A DNA stretch of 12,549 bases, from the NCBI GenBank assembly GCA_900547315.1, contig URGI01000055.1, forward strand, positions 1 through 12,549, given 5' to 3'. Positions 1-5,928 of the stretch are shown piece after piece. The translations under genes and the position numbers were made by a program. Position 1 is the first letter of the stretch. The number at the start of each line of letters is the position of its first letter. Origin of the DNA: an uncultured Eubacteriales bacterium (GTDB lineage: Bacteria; Bacillota; Clostridia; Oscillospirales; Oscillospiraceae). Under the pieces are notes generated by a model. It worked only from the letters and a program-made list of their open reading frames with translations. It searched no databases and was not told the DNA's origin.

Positions 1-44
1 TGGTATAATTGAATGGGAAGAGAGATTCTTAAAAAGTTTTAAGA

Positions 45-61
45 TATTATTAGACTGTAAA
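45..61 (+). promoter_or_regulatory. Possible response-regulator box upstream of sortase (11 of 12 match)
   Basis: TATTAT-N5-TGTAAA matches the WalR-type consensus TGTWAH-N5-TGTWAH at 11 of 12 positions. One such match is easily expected by chance in this much AT-rich sequence. It is listed because better boxes occur elsewhere in the window. Confidence 0.25.
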
Positions 62-76
62 GTATCGCCGCACCTC

Positions 77-105
77 TTCCATTTTCCGTGAATTTGTCGT
101 ATACT
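77..105 (+). promoter_or_regulatory. Weak candidate promoter for the sortase gene
   Basis: TATACT at 100-105 is a fair -10 element. At a 17-bp spacing the -35 position (77-82) reads TTCCAT, a poor match, so this promoter would probably need an activator. The direct repeat at 45-61 lies 15 bp upstream, a position compatible with activation. A TATAAT at 4-9, at the very edge of the window, could be part of another promoter whose -35 lies outside. Confidence 0.3.
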
Positions 106-139
106 ATATCTACCCTTAACAGACAGGAGGTCTGACTAT

Positions 140-916
140 TTGAAGAAGCCTGTAAAAATAGCGCTTATTGTTCTCTGCGTTATATTCCTCTCGATATTCG
201 TGTACAGCGGATATAAACTGATATCAACGCTGCATGAATACAAGGTTGCAGAGGATACATATAACAGGATAAGCAGCGATTACGTTTCGCCGAAAAGCGA
301 CAAGAATAAAGACAAGGACAACAGCGACGGCAATCAGATAACCGAAAGCTCGCCCGTTGACGTCGATTTTGACGCACTGCTCAACCAGTGTCAGGATGTT
401 GTCGGCTGGCTGTATTCGGAGAACACCGTTATTAACTACCCCGTTGTGCAGGCGGAGGACAACTTCTATTATCTGCACCGGTTCATCGACGGGCAGTATA
501 ACGCCTCCGGCTCGCTCTTCCTCGACTGCACCTGCTACGGCGACTTTTCCGGCAAGAACACCGTTCTCTACGGGCACAACATGAACGACGGCTCGATGCT
601 CGCCTCGATACGCAATTATAAGGATCAGGAATATTACAACGAGCACCCCGTCATGTACCTCAACACTCCGACCCAGAACTACAAGATCGAGATATTCAGC
701 GCCTACACCACCGACGCCGAATCCGACACCTACAAGATGTTCTTCGAATCCGAGGCGGATTTCGCCCGCAATCTTGACGACTGGCGCGTGCAGTCTCTCG
801 TCTCGACGAACGTTGACGTCTCGGTAGACGACCGCGTTATCACCCTTTCGACCTGCACCTACGAATTCTACAACGCGCGCTTTGTAATTCAGGGCAAGCT
901 CACTCCCGTAAATTGA
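140..916 (+). CDS. Class B sortase, membrane-anchored transpeptidase
   Basis: Predicted class B sortase of 258 residues. Such enzymes cleave a C-terminal sorting signal and join the protein to peptidoglycan on the outer face of the membrane. Residues 5-23 form an N-terminal membrane anchor, and a charged Lys/Asp-rich linker (about 50-70) precedes the catalytic domain (about 75-258). The catalytic triad is visible: His146 in LYGHNM, Cys239 in TLSTC and Arg247 in NARFVIQGK. The order and the TLSTC-to-Arg spacing fit class B rather than class A. The start is a TTG, supported by AGGAGG at 125-130 nine bases upstream; no in-frame ATG exists before the catalytic domain. The next gene encodes a protein with a PKTG sorting signal, its probable substrate. 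The two genes are separated by 256 nt with their own signals, so they are neighbours rather than a tight operon. The family call is firm; the exact substrate is inferred. Confidence 0.95.
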   Translation: MKKPVKIALIVLCVIFLSIFVYSGYKLISTLHEYKVAEDTYNRISSDYVSPKSDKNKDKDNSDGNQITESSPVDVDFDALLNQCQDVVGWLYSENTVINYPVVQAEDNFYYLHRFIDGQYNASGSLFLDCTCYGDFSGKNTVLYGHNMNDGSMLASIRNYKDQEYYNEHPVMYLNTPTQNYKIEIFSAYTTDAESDTYKMFFESEADFARNLDDWRVQSLVSTNVDVSVDDRVITLSTCTYEFYNARFVIQGKLTPVN

Positions 917-928
917 CAAAGTTATACA

Positions 929-960
929 GTGAAGTTACAAAATGTAAATTTCACATTTTA
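929..960 (+). terminator. Weak hairpin after the sortase gene
   Basis: The arm at 929-939 (GTGAAGTTACA) pairs with 943-954 (TGTAAATTTCAC) around an AAA loop, with one bulged A and one G-U pair, and is followed by ATTTTAATT. The stem is AT-rich and the T tract is broken, so termination may be partial and leave some read-through into the surface protein gene. Confidence 0.4.
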
Positions 961-1014
961 ATTCTTAAAAAACATAAGAAGTCCGTTCCTTAAGAAATAT
1001 TATGTAAATACCCC

Positions 1015-1043
1015 TTGCAATTCTAATATAATTTAGATATAAT
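1015..1043 (+). promoter_or_regulatory. Sigma-A promoter of the surface protein gene
   Basis: TTGCAA (1015-1020), a 17-bp spacer and a consensus TATAAT (1038-1043). Transcription would start near 1050, giving a 5' leader of about 120 nt before the ATG at 1173. A second TATAAT at 1027-1032 lacks a suitably spaced -35 element. Confidence 0.75.
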
Positions 1044-1056
1044 GCAATTGTAGTAA

Positions 1057-1084
1057 GTTACAGTATGGTTAAAAAATAGTTACA
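1057..1084 (+). promoter_or_regulatory. Triple 11-bp-period direct repeat, probable OmpR-family operator
   Basis: GTTACA (1057-1062), GTTAAA (1068-1073) and GTTACA (1079-1084) are spaced exactly 11 bp apart. On the opposite strand they read TGTAAC-N5-TTTAAC-N5-TGTAAC. The outer half-sites match the WalR half-site TGTWAH exactly and the middle one differs at a single base. The array begins about 7 bp downstream of the predicted transcription start, a position more typical of repression. TGTAAC at 1091-1096 also forms a 6-bp inverted repeat with the last copy. The regular spacing is seen directly; the regulator is inferred. Confidence 0.55.
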
Positions 1085-1172
1085 TCTGTTTGTAACCCCT
1101 TGACGCTTTTCACAGCAATGCCGAAAAGTTGTAACAGTTTCAATTCAGCAAAAACTTTTTGAGGTGATTTTT

Positions 1173-3617
1173 ATGAAGAAGACAGTTAAAGTACTGTTCA
1201 GTCTGGTTCTGGTCTGCCTGTTCGCAGTTCAGTTCGCAGGTGCAATGCCCGCCAGCGCAAGCGCTGACCGCGTTGACTCCAAGTGGGACAATGTACAGCT
1301 GGACACCAGCGTATATGTCTACGGCGACGACGGCGCTGTAAAGCAGGACGGCGATTTCGGCGTCAAGGCCGGCTTCTCCGGCGCTGATGCCTCCGGCAAA
1401 TCCACTCTCGGCGAGTTCCTTAACGGCGACTACACGATAACTCCTCCGGAAGGCTACTACGTCTCCGGGCTGTATGTCCGCGCCGCTTCCAAGGCAGATG
1501 CTGAATCCACCAACCTCGTCGGATACGCCACCGCGAGCAAGGATTCCGCAAAGCTCACCATCGCCCGCGGCACTCTCGCCAACAGTGACAACGAGCTGAA
1601 CACCGGCCTGTTTGCCGCAGACGACGAGAGCAGCAGCTACGTCGCCATGATCTATCTCAAGGCGATCGACAACGAGACCAAACCCACCGTCAAGTATAAC
1701 GACGGCTGGCTCAACGGCAAGGTCGGCGGCACCGTGGACGGCGCTGTCGATTTCCATGACGATGTCTACACTCACACCGTTGTCAACGACTACGCTGCAT
1801 ACAATGGCGTTGAGACCTACGTCGGCATGACTCTCAAGTACGCAAACGGCGCCACCATGGCAGTCCAGCCGGGCGATACCCTCACCCTTTACGCCGACGC
1901 CACCATTACCGCGAAGTACGTAGTCAAGGCCTCCGTCACCGCGGACAATCAGTCCATCACTTACGGCGACGCGCTTCCCGAACTCACCTACACTCCCGTT
2001 GTTCCCGAAGGCTACACTCTCGTTGCTCCAATCGCGTCCCTCGGCGATTACAACGCTGAGACCGGCACCCGAGCGATCATCCTGAGCAACGCATGGGTCG
2101 CGGACGGCAATGGTACCGCTCTCGATGCAGCCCAGCTTGAGCTGACCGTCAACAACGGCACTCTGACCGTTGCAAAGCGCAACATCACCATCTCCGCGAA
2201 GCCCGTCACCAGCGAGTACACCGGCTCTGCCGTCGACGCGACCGATAGCGAGATCACTTCCGGTTCCCTCGTTGAGGGCGACACCGTCAAGTCCGTTGAG
2301 TACACCGGCGGCCCCGTGAACGTCGGCACCGGCACCAGCACTCCGAGCGCCGCAGTCATCGTTGACGCAAACGGCAACGATGTCACCGCAAACTACAACA
2401 TCACCTACTCCGGCGCAGAAGTCACCGTCAGCAAGTACTCCGGCGAGGTTGTCATCACCGCGAAGGACGCCACCAAGCCCTACGACGGCTCCGCTCTCAC
2501 CGCTTCCAATGACGTGACCGTCTCCGGTCTGCTCGGCTCCGACACCGTTGATGCGACTGTCTCCGGCGAGGCCACCGTGCCCGGCAAGGACGGCACCGCA
2601 AAGATCGGTGACTACGTCATCAAGAACGCCGCAGGCGAAAAGGTAAACGACAACTATGCAAACATCAAGCTCGTGGACGGCAAGCTGAGCGTCACCAAGC
2701 GTGATATCACCGTCACCACCGGCTCCGCCAGCAAGGCTTACGATAAGACCGCACTTACCACCAAGGCCGATGATTACAGCATCACCTCCGGTTCTCTGGT
2801 CTCCGGCCAGAAGCTCACCCTCGCCCTCTCCGGCACCCAGACCGAGCCGGGTTCCTCCAAGAACACCGTCAAGGAAGGCAGCCTGAAGATCTCCGATGAG
2901 CAGGGCAGAGATTACACCGCATACTACAATGTCACCATCAAGGAAGGCACTCTTGAAGTCACCGGCGTGAAGGTCATTGAAATCTCCATCAAGGCCACCT
3001 CCGCAAAGAAGGTCTATGACGGCACCGAGCTTACCGCGAACTCCTACGACGTTATCTCTGGCGAGCTTGAGAGCGGCGATACTCTCGTAGTAGAGTACTC
3101 CGGCAGCATCACCAACGCCGGCACCACGGCGAACAAGATCGTCAAGGTCACTGCGAAGGACGCAAACGGCAAGGACGTCACCGCAAAGTACAAGATCTCC
3201 ACTCAGGACGGCACCCTTGAGATAACTAAGGCTCCCCTCACTGTCACCGCGAAGAGCGCCGAGAAGGTCTACGACGGCAAGGCTCTTACCGCCAACACCT
3301 GCGAGGTCAAGGGTTCCCTTGCGAAGGGTCACAAGATCTCCGCTACCGTTACCGGCAGCCAGACTCAGATAGGCTCCTCCAAGAACAAGGCCTCCAACGT
3401 CAAGATCGTTGACGCAAACGGCAACGACGTCACCAGCAACTACGAGATCACCTATGTTGAAGGCACTCTCACCGTCAAGGCCGCGAACGCGAAGCCCAAG
3501 ACCGGAGACGATGCAAACATGGGTCTGTGGATCGGCCTGATGGCAGTTTCCGCAGTCATCATCGCAGGCGGCGTGGTGTTCTTCGTCAAGAAGAATAAGA
3601 AAAAGAACGAGCAGTAA
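1173..3617 (+). CDS. Secreted MBG/YDG-repeat surface protein with KPKTG sorting signal
   Basis: An 814-residue protein probably fixed to the cell wall. It has a signal peptide (about 1-30, ending MPASASA). An unrecognised N-terminal region (about 31-245) is rich in Asp, Gly, Tyr and Ser. Six beta-rich repeats of about 80-90 residues follow (about 250-770), of the kind annotated as MBG or YDG domains. The end is a classic sorting signal: KPKTG at 774-778, a hydrophobic segment (about 783-804) and a Lys-rich tail. The ATG at 1173 is preferred over an in-frame GTG at 1164, because GAGGTG (1161-1166) is the ribosome binding site six bases before the ATG and would overlap the GTG. The upstream class B sortase is the likely anchoring enzyme. 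Codon use is strongly biased (GTC, ACC, AAG, AAC), as in a highly expressed gene. Such repeats usually act as stalk or adhesin modules; no ligand can be named. Confidence 0.9.
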   Translation: MKKTVKVLFSLVLVCLFAVQFAGAMPASASADRVDSKWDNVQLDTSVYVYGDDGAVKQDGDFGVKAGFSGADASGKSTLGEFLNGDYTITPPEGYYVSGLYVRAASKADAESTNLVGYATASKDSAKLTIARGTLANSDNELNTGLFAADDESSSYVAMIYLKAIDNETKPTVKYNDGWLNGKVGGTVDGAVDFHDDVYTHTVVNDYAAYNGVETYVGMTLKYANGATMAVQPGDTLTLYADATITAKYVVKASVTADNQSITYGDALPELTYTPVVPEGYTLVAPIASLGDYNAETGTRAIILSNAWVADGNGTALDAAQLELTVNNGTLTVAKRNITISAKPVTSEYTGSAVDATDSEITSGSLVEGDTVKSVEYTGGPVNVGTGTSTPSAAVIVDANGNDVTANYNITYSGAEVTVSKYSGEVVITAKDATKPYDGSALTASNDVTVSGLLGSDTVDATVSGEATVPGKDGTAKIGDYVIKNAAGEKVNDNYANIKLVDGKLSVTKRDITVTTGSASKAYDKTALTTKADDYSITSGSLVSGQKLTLALSGTQTEPGSSKNTVKEGSLKISDEQGRDYTAYYNVTIKEGTLEVTGVKVIEISIKATSAKKVYDGTELTANSYDVISGELESGDTLVVEYSGSITNAGTTANKIVKVTAKDANGKDVTAKYKISTQDGTLEITKAPLTVTAKSAEKVYDGKALTANTCEVKGSLAKGHKISATVTGSQTQIGSSKNKASNVKIVDANGNDVTSNYEITYVEGTLTVKAANAKPKTGDDANMGLWIGLMAVSAVIIAGGVVFFVKKNKKKNEQ
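1920..3482 (+). repeat. Six tandem MBG/YDG-like protein repeats within the surface gene
   Basis: Repeat starts lie near residues 250, 336, 424, 511, 601 and 689 of the surface protein. Repeats 2-6 begin with an alternating beta-strand pattern such as ITVTT or LTVTA. Copies 3, 5 and 6 carry PYDG or VYDG, copy 4 AYDK and copy 2 EYTG. Later come SGxL...GDT and, at the end of each copy, a strand such as GTLTV or GKLSV. Repeats 2 and 6 share a 23-bp stretch at DNA level (2358-2380 and 3405-3427). Repeat 1 is the most divergent, with ITYGDALPELTYT. Confidence 0.8.
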
Positions 3618-3647
3618 GTTCGATTCTGAAACACAGTAATTAAACAA

Positions 3648-3680
3648 ATATCCGGCCTGTCAAACAGGCCGGATATTTTT
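3648..3680 (+). terminator. Strong intrinsic terminator of the surface protein gene
   Basis: A perfect 13-bp stem (3648-3660 with 3664-3676) around a three-base loop is followed by a run of T up to 3680. It starts about 30 nt after the stop codon. Confidence 0.92.
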
Positions 3681-3711
3681 ATGCCTTAACTGCTATCCTC
3701 TTCCGTATAAA

Positions 3712-3843
3712 TTAATAGCCGCCCGCCTGCGGTCGATGCAGGCGGGCGGCTCTATAATATCCCTGATACAAATGTTTCCTGTGCGGCGGCATATACCTGC
3801 CATCGCGTAACCAGATATCGGCAAGCGTGGAGCGCTCGCTCAT
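3712..3843 (-). CDS. Doubtful 43-residue reading frame
   Basis: A 43-codon frame starts with ATG at 3843 and reads MSERSTLADIWLRDGRY at its N terminus. Its last codons run through the GC hairpin at 3717-3751. It begins 17 nt after the end of the possible broken gene upstream. The ribosome binding site is weak and the C terminus is Arg/Gly-rich, as expected of a non-coding hairpin. No family is recognised; it is listed only as a candidate. Confidence 0.12.
   Translation of the reverse strand: MSERSTLADIWLRDGRYMPPHRKHLYQGYYRAARLHRPQAGGY
3717..3751 (-). terminator. Perfect 14-bp GC-rich hairpin, possible - strand terminator
   Basis: The arm at 3717-3730 pairs perfectly with 3738-3751 around a 7-nt loop. 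On the + strand no T run follows. On the - strand the stem is followed by ATTAATTTATA, so it could end a leftward transcript from the 3712-4010 region, facing the terminator of the surface protein gene. A repeated palindromic element is an alternative that cannot be tested within the window. Confidence 0.4.
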
Positions 3844-3859
3844 ACCGCGCTCACGGCAG

Positions 3860-3992
3860 TCAGTCTATGCCTTCATCATTCCAGTGGTTCAGCACATGTC
3901 CATATTCAACAGCCGCCTCCGGTATCATGTCATCCAGTTCTTCTGGATGTTCTCTCCTGATAAAGGCGTATCACGGCTACGGAAAGTCCCAT
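3860..3992 (-). pseudogene. Possible small gene broken by a frameshift
   Basis: On the - strand an excellent GGGAGGAGG ribosome binding site precedes ATG (3992-3990). That frame stops after 20 codons at 3930. An overlapping frame (3970-3860) encodes about 36 residues that look like real protein, with EHPEELDDMIPEAA followed by VEYGHVLNHWNDEGID and a stop. Removing one base near 3971 would join the two into a 43-residue protein starting MGLSVAV. No family is recognised. It could be a decayed gene, a sequencing error or chance. Confidence 0.3.
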
Positions 3993-4038
3993 GATTCCTC
4001 CTCCCCCCTTTTCTCATATGCATGCGCCGCAGGGCGCG

Positions 4039-4076
4039 AAAACGGCCACAGCTGAGAGAGCAGCTGTGACCGTTTT
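4039..4076 (-). terminator. Terminator of the LysM gene, probably bidirectional
   Basis: The arm AAAACGG-C-CACAGCTG (4039-4054) pairs with CAGCTGTG-A-CCGTTTT (4061-4076) with a single mismatch and a 6-nt loop. It lies about 40 nt past the LysM-gene stop. On the - strand only four T are available (within the stem). On the + strand the stem is followed by CTTTTTCG, so it could also stop rightward transcripts. Confidence 0.75.
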
Positions 4077-4116
4077 CTTTTTCGTTCTTCCGACTATGCG
4101 CCGGTGATATGTGATT

Positions 4117-5700
4117 TTACGCCTTGCAGCTCACCGGAACATAGAGCACCGTTCCGGCATATATCATGTCAAAGCTGTCCTTGCCGTTAACGAGTTTCAT
4201 CATGTTCAGAACCTTACTGTACTCAAGGCCATAGCTCTCCGTGACGCTCTGCGCCGTCTCGCCGTAGACGAGCTTATGCGCGACTACCTTGTAGTAGCTG
4301 CCGCTTTCCGGAGCCTTGGGGCTGGGAATCAAAAGCACCTTGCCGTTACTTATGCTGCGGTAATCCTTGATGGAGTTCAGCTTCATTATGAGGTCGGAAT
4401 TCTTCTCGAAGTCCACGCCCATGCTCAGGCAGATATTATATACAGTGTCACCGGGCTGGAAGGTATAGGGGATTATGTAGTATGCGATGCTCTCGCCCGT
4501 CTGCGAGCTGCTGCCGGTGGAGGTGCCGCCGGTGCTGCCGCTGCCCGAAGGCTTAGTGGACGCGGCGGATGCGCTCATAATAAGCTTTGCGTCATTTTCG
4601 CTTGCGGGCAGCTTTATAACCTGTCCCGTGCGCAGGATATCCATCTGGCGCTCACTGGTGAAAGCGTTGAGCTTCATTATGGCATATTTCACGGTATAGA
4701 AGTTCATCCCGTAGCTGCCGCAGACCTTGACCAGCGTGTCCCACTCGCCTACCGTGTGGCTTATCGTTTTGTAATCGACAGACGGAGCCGGAGTGTCCGG
4801 AGTAGTGGTCTCGCCGCCGGTGCTCGGAGTGGAGGGCTTATCGGGCGTAGAAGGCTTGTCGGGAGTTTCGGGAGTGCTCGGCGCGGAGCTGCTGCCGGGG
4901 AGCTTCACAGTCTGGCCGACACGCAGGGAATCGAGCTGGCTTGCGCTCTTGAAGCCGTTGAGCTTCATAAGCTGGCTCTTTATGGCGAAGAAGTTCAGCC
5001 CGTGCGCCTCGCAGATCGTAATGAAAGTGTCCCCCGCCTTGACAACGTAGCTGATGCCGCTGCCGGAATCGGTGCTGCCGCCGGATGTTGAACCGCCGGT
5101 GGACGTGCCGCCGGAGGCGGAGCCGCTCGAGGTGACGTTCTTCGCGTCAGCCTCGCTGGCCGGAAGCTTTATGATCTGGCCGGGTCTCAGCGAATCAAGC
5201 TGCTTCTCGCTGGTGAAGCCGTTGAGCTTCATAATGGCGGACTTGACATTATAGAAGTTCATCCCGTAGCTGCCGCAGACCTTGACCAGCGTGTCCCACT
5301 CGCCGACGGTGTGCTTGATGATGTTCGCCTCGCCGGAGCCGCTGTCCGCGGGCTTATCCTCCGCCGGCGCGGGAGTCTCCGCGGGCTTCGCCTCGGGAAC
5401 GGTGCCGTCGGGATTAAGCTCACCGCTCATTATCTTCGCGGACACTTCGACGCTGGCCGGCAGCTTAATGGTCTGCCCCGGATAGATCATCCCGAGCTGG
5501 CTCTCGCTGTAGAAGCCGTTGATCTTCATTATGCACCAGCGGCACGAGTAATAGTCAAGGCCGGCGTCCTCGCAGATCGTCAGCATCGTGTCGCCGCTTT
5601 TTACCGTGTAGCTGACGAGATTTCCTTCGGCAAAAGCCGCCGGCATCAGTCCGACTAGCAATGTTACCATAAGGAGCAAACATAAGAGTCTTTTCTTCAT
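4117..5700 (-). CDS. Secreted protein with six LysM domains and no catalytic domain
   Basis: A 527-residue exported protein. It has a signal peptide (1-25, ending AAFAEG) and six LysM-type domains at about 28-82, 127-181, 216-269, 312-367, 407-460 and 468-524. They are separated by linkers rich in Pro, Ser, Thr and Gly. LysM domains bind N-acetylglucosamine-containing glycans such as peptidoglycan. No hydrolase or other domain is present, so it is probably a wall-bound structural or scaffold protein (inference). Domains 1 and 3 carry (S/A)GDT; domains 2 and 4 carry the unusual GEWDT and are nearly identical. The mature protein has eight cysteines: three in domain 1, one each in domains 2-5 and one at the C terminus. 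The ATG at 5700 is chosen over that at 5709 because AGGGG (5714-5710) sits nine bases before it but directly abuts the other. The gene has its own promoter and terminator. Confidence 0.9.
   Translation of the reverse strand: MKKRLLCLLLMVTLLVGLMPAAFAEGNLVSYTVKSGDTMLTICEDAGLDYYSCRWCIMKINGFYSESQLGMIYPGQTIKLPASVEVSAKIMSGELNPDGTVPEAKPAETPAPAEDKPADSGSGEANIIKHTVGEWDTLVKVCGSYGMNFYNVKSAIMKLNGFTSEKQLDSLRPGQIIKLPASEADAKNVTSSGSASGGTSTGGSTSGGSTDSGSGISYVVKAGDTFITICEAHGLNFFAIKSQLMKLNGFKSASQLDSLRVGQTVKLPGSSSAPSTPETPDKPSTPDKPSTPSTGGETTTPDTPAPSVDYKTISHTVGEWDTLVKVCGSYGMNFYTVKYAIMKLNAFTSERQMDILRTGQVIKLPASENDAKLIMSASAASTKPSGSGSTGGTSTGSSSQTGESIAYYIIPYTFQPGDTVYNICLSMGVDFEKNSDLIMKLNSIKDYRSISNGKVLLIPSPKAPESGSYYKVVAHKLVYGETAQSVTESYGLEYSKVLNMMKLVNGKDSFDMIYAGTVLYVPVSCKA
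4695..4749 (-). repeat. 55-bp exact repeat, copy in LysM domain 4
   Basis: Identical to 5250-5304, 555 bp away (185 codons, in frame). It encodes the region around GEWDTLVKVCGSYGMNFY. It marks a duplication of a two-domain LysM block. Confidence 0.9.
5250..5304 (-). repeat. 55-bp exact repeat, copy in LysM domain 2
   Basis: Identical to 4695-4749. Domains 1 and 3 are also spaced about 187 residues apart, so the duplicated unit was the pair 1-2 giving the pair 3-4. Exact identity at synonymous positions implies a recent duplication or gene conversion. Confidence 0.9.
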
Positions 5701-5737
5701 CTTTATCATCCCCTGCTGTCCATGTATTTCCGGAAAA

Positions 5738-5765
5738 GTATTACATTACATTTACAATTGTACAA
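5738..5765 (-). promoter_or_regulatory. Candidate promoter of the LysM gene
   Basis: On the - strand TTGTAC (5765-5760), a 16-bp spacer and TAATAC (5743-5738) form a plausible sigma-A promoter, about 40 bp before the start codon. The direct-repeat box at 5740-5756 lies inside it. Confidence 0.5.
5740..5756 (-). promoter_or_regulatory. Exact WalR-type box TGTAAA-N5-TGTAAT
   Basis: Read on the - strand, the coding strand of the LysM gene, the two half-sites match TGTWAH-N5-TGTWAH at all 12 positions. A further TGTAAT (5750-5745) sits between them. It overlaps the candidate -10 element, so the bound protein would probably compete with RNA polymerase unless the real promoter lies elsewhere. The motif is seen; the binding protein is inferred. 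Confidence 0.5.
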
Positions 5766-5814
5766 CAACTCTGCACAAAACGCAATAACATATTGTCTGA
5801 AATTTTCTTAATTT

Positions 5815-5830
5815 TTGGCATTAATGCCAA
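5815..5830. promoter_or_regulatory. Perfect 16-bp palindrome, candidate operator
   Basis: TTGGCATTAATGCCAA is fully self-complementary. It lies 30 bp upstream of the nagB -35 element and about 50 bp upstream of the LysM promoter, between the divergent genes. It has the size and symmetry of a dimeric repressor or activator site. No regulator is encoded next to it and no known operator is confidently matched. Confidence 0.45.
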
Positions 5831-5860
5831 GCAGCGGCACAATTTTGCAAGTCTTTCGCC

Positions 5861-5889
5861 TTGACTATTGCCCCGAAAGCACATATAAT
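5861..5889 (+). promoter_or_regulatory. Strong sigma-A promoter of nagB
   Basis: TTGACT (5861-5866), a 17-bp spacer and TATAAT (5884-5889). Transcription would start near 5896, giving a leader of about 57 nt before the ATG at 5953. Confidence 0.8.
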
Positions 5890-5903
5890 CATGTTACCGG
5901 AAC

Positions 5904-5928
5904 AAAGGCCGCCGTTATGCGGCTTTTT
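5904..5928 (+). terminator. Terminator-like hairpin in the nagB leader
   Basis: GCCGC (5908-5912) pairs with GCGGC (5919-5923) around CGTTAT. A G-U and three A-T pairs extend the stem into the T run 5924-5928. It starts about 8 nt after the predicted transcription start and ends 12 nt before the ribosome binding site. It may be an attenuator, a stabilising 5' hairpin, or a leftover terminator. Confidence 0.4.

Larger units (their letters stand above)
3618..4116. other. Gene-poor 499-nt interval with terminators and possible gene remnant
   Basis: No open reading frame here is convincing. The interval holds the terminator at 3648-3680, the GC hairpin at 3717-3751, the LysM-gene terminator at 4039-4076 and, in between (3760-4010), sequence whose - strand carries a strong ribosome binding site and protein-like short frames. 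A 62-codon frame on the + strand (3867-4055) has no ribosome binding site and runs into the terminator, so it was not called. Confidence 0.6.

Noticed and set aside
16..80. GGAAGAG and CTCTTCC inverted repeat upstream of the sortase
   Set aside because: Seven pairs separated by about 50 nt are expected by chance. No riboswitch or other structured element could be built around it.
1079..1096. GTTACA-N6-TGTAAC inverted repeat as a terminator
   Set aside because: The stem has only 6 bp and no T run follows. One arm is better explained as part of the 11-bp direct-repeat array, though it may extend that operator.
1100..1128. Second promoter from TTGACG at 1100-1105
   Set aside because: No acceptable -10 element lies 16-19 bp downstream.
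1164..1172. GTG at 1164 as start of the surface protein
   Set aside because: It overlaps the ribosome binding site GAGGTG that serves the ATG at 1173.
1140..3647. 835-codon open frame on the - strand opposite the surface protein gene
   Set aside because: It mirrors the biased codon use of the repeat gene, has no ribosome binding site and crosses that gene's regulatory region. The + strand product has a signal peptide, domains and a sorting signal.
3867..4055. 62-codon open frame on the + strand in the gene-poor interval
   Set aside because: No ribosome binding site, Ser-rich low-complexity product, and it ends inside the terminator hairpin.
4111..5091. 326-codon open frame on the + strand opposite the LysM gene
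   Set aside because: It is a shadow of a repetitive GC-rich gene, with no recognisable domain and no ribosome binding site.
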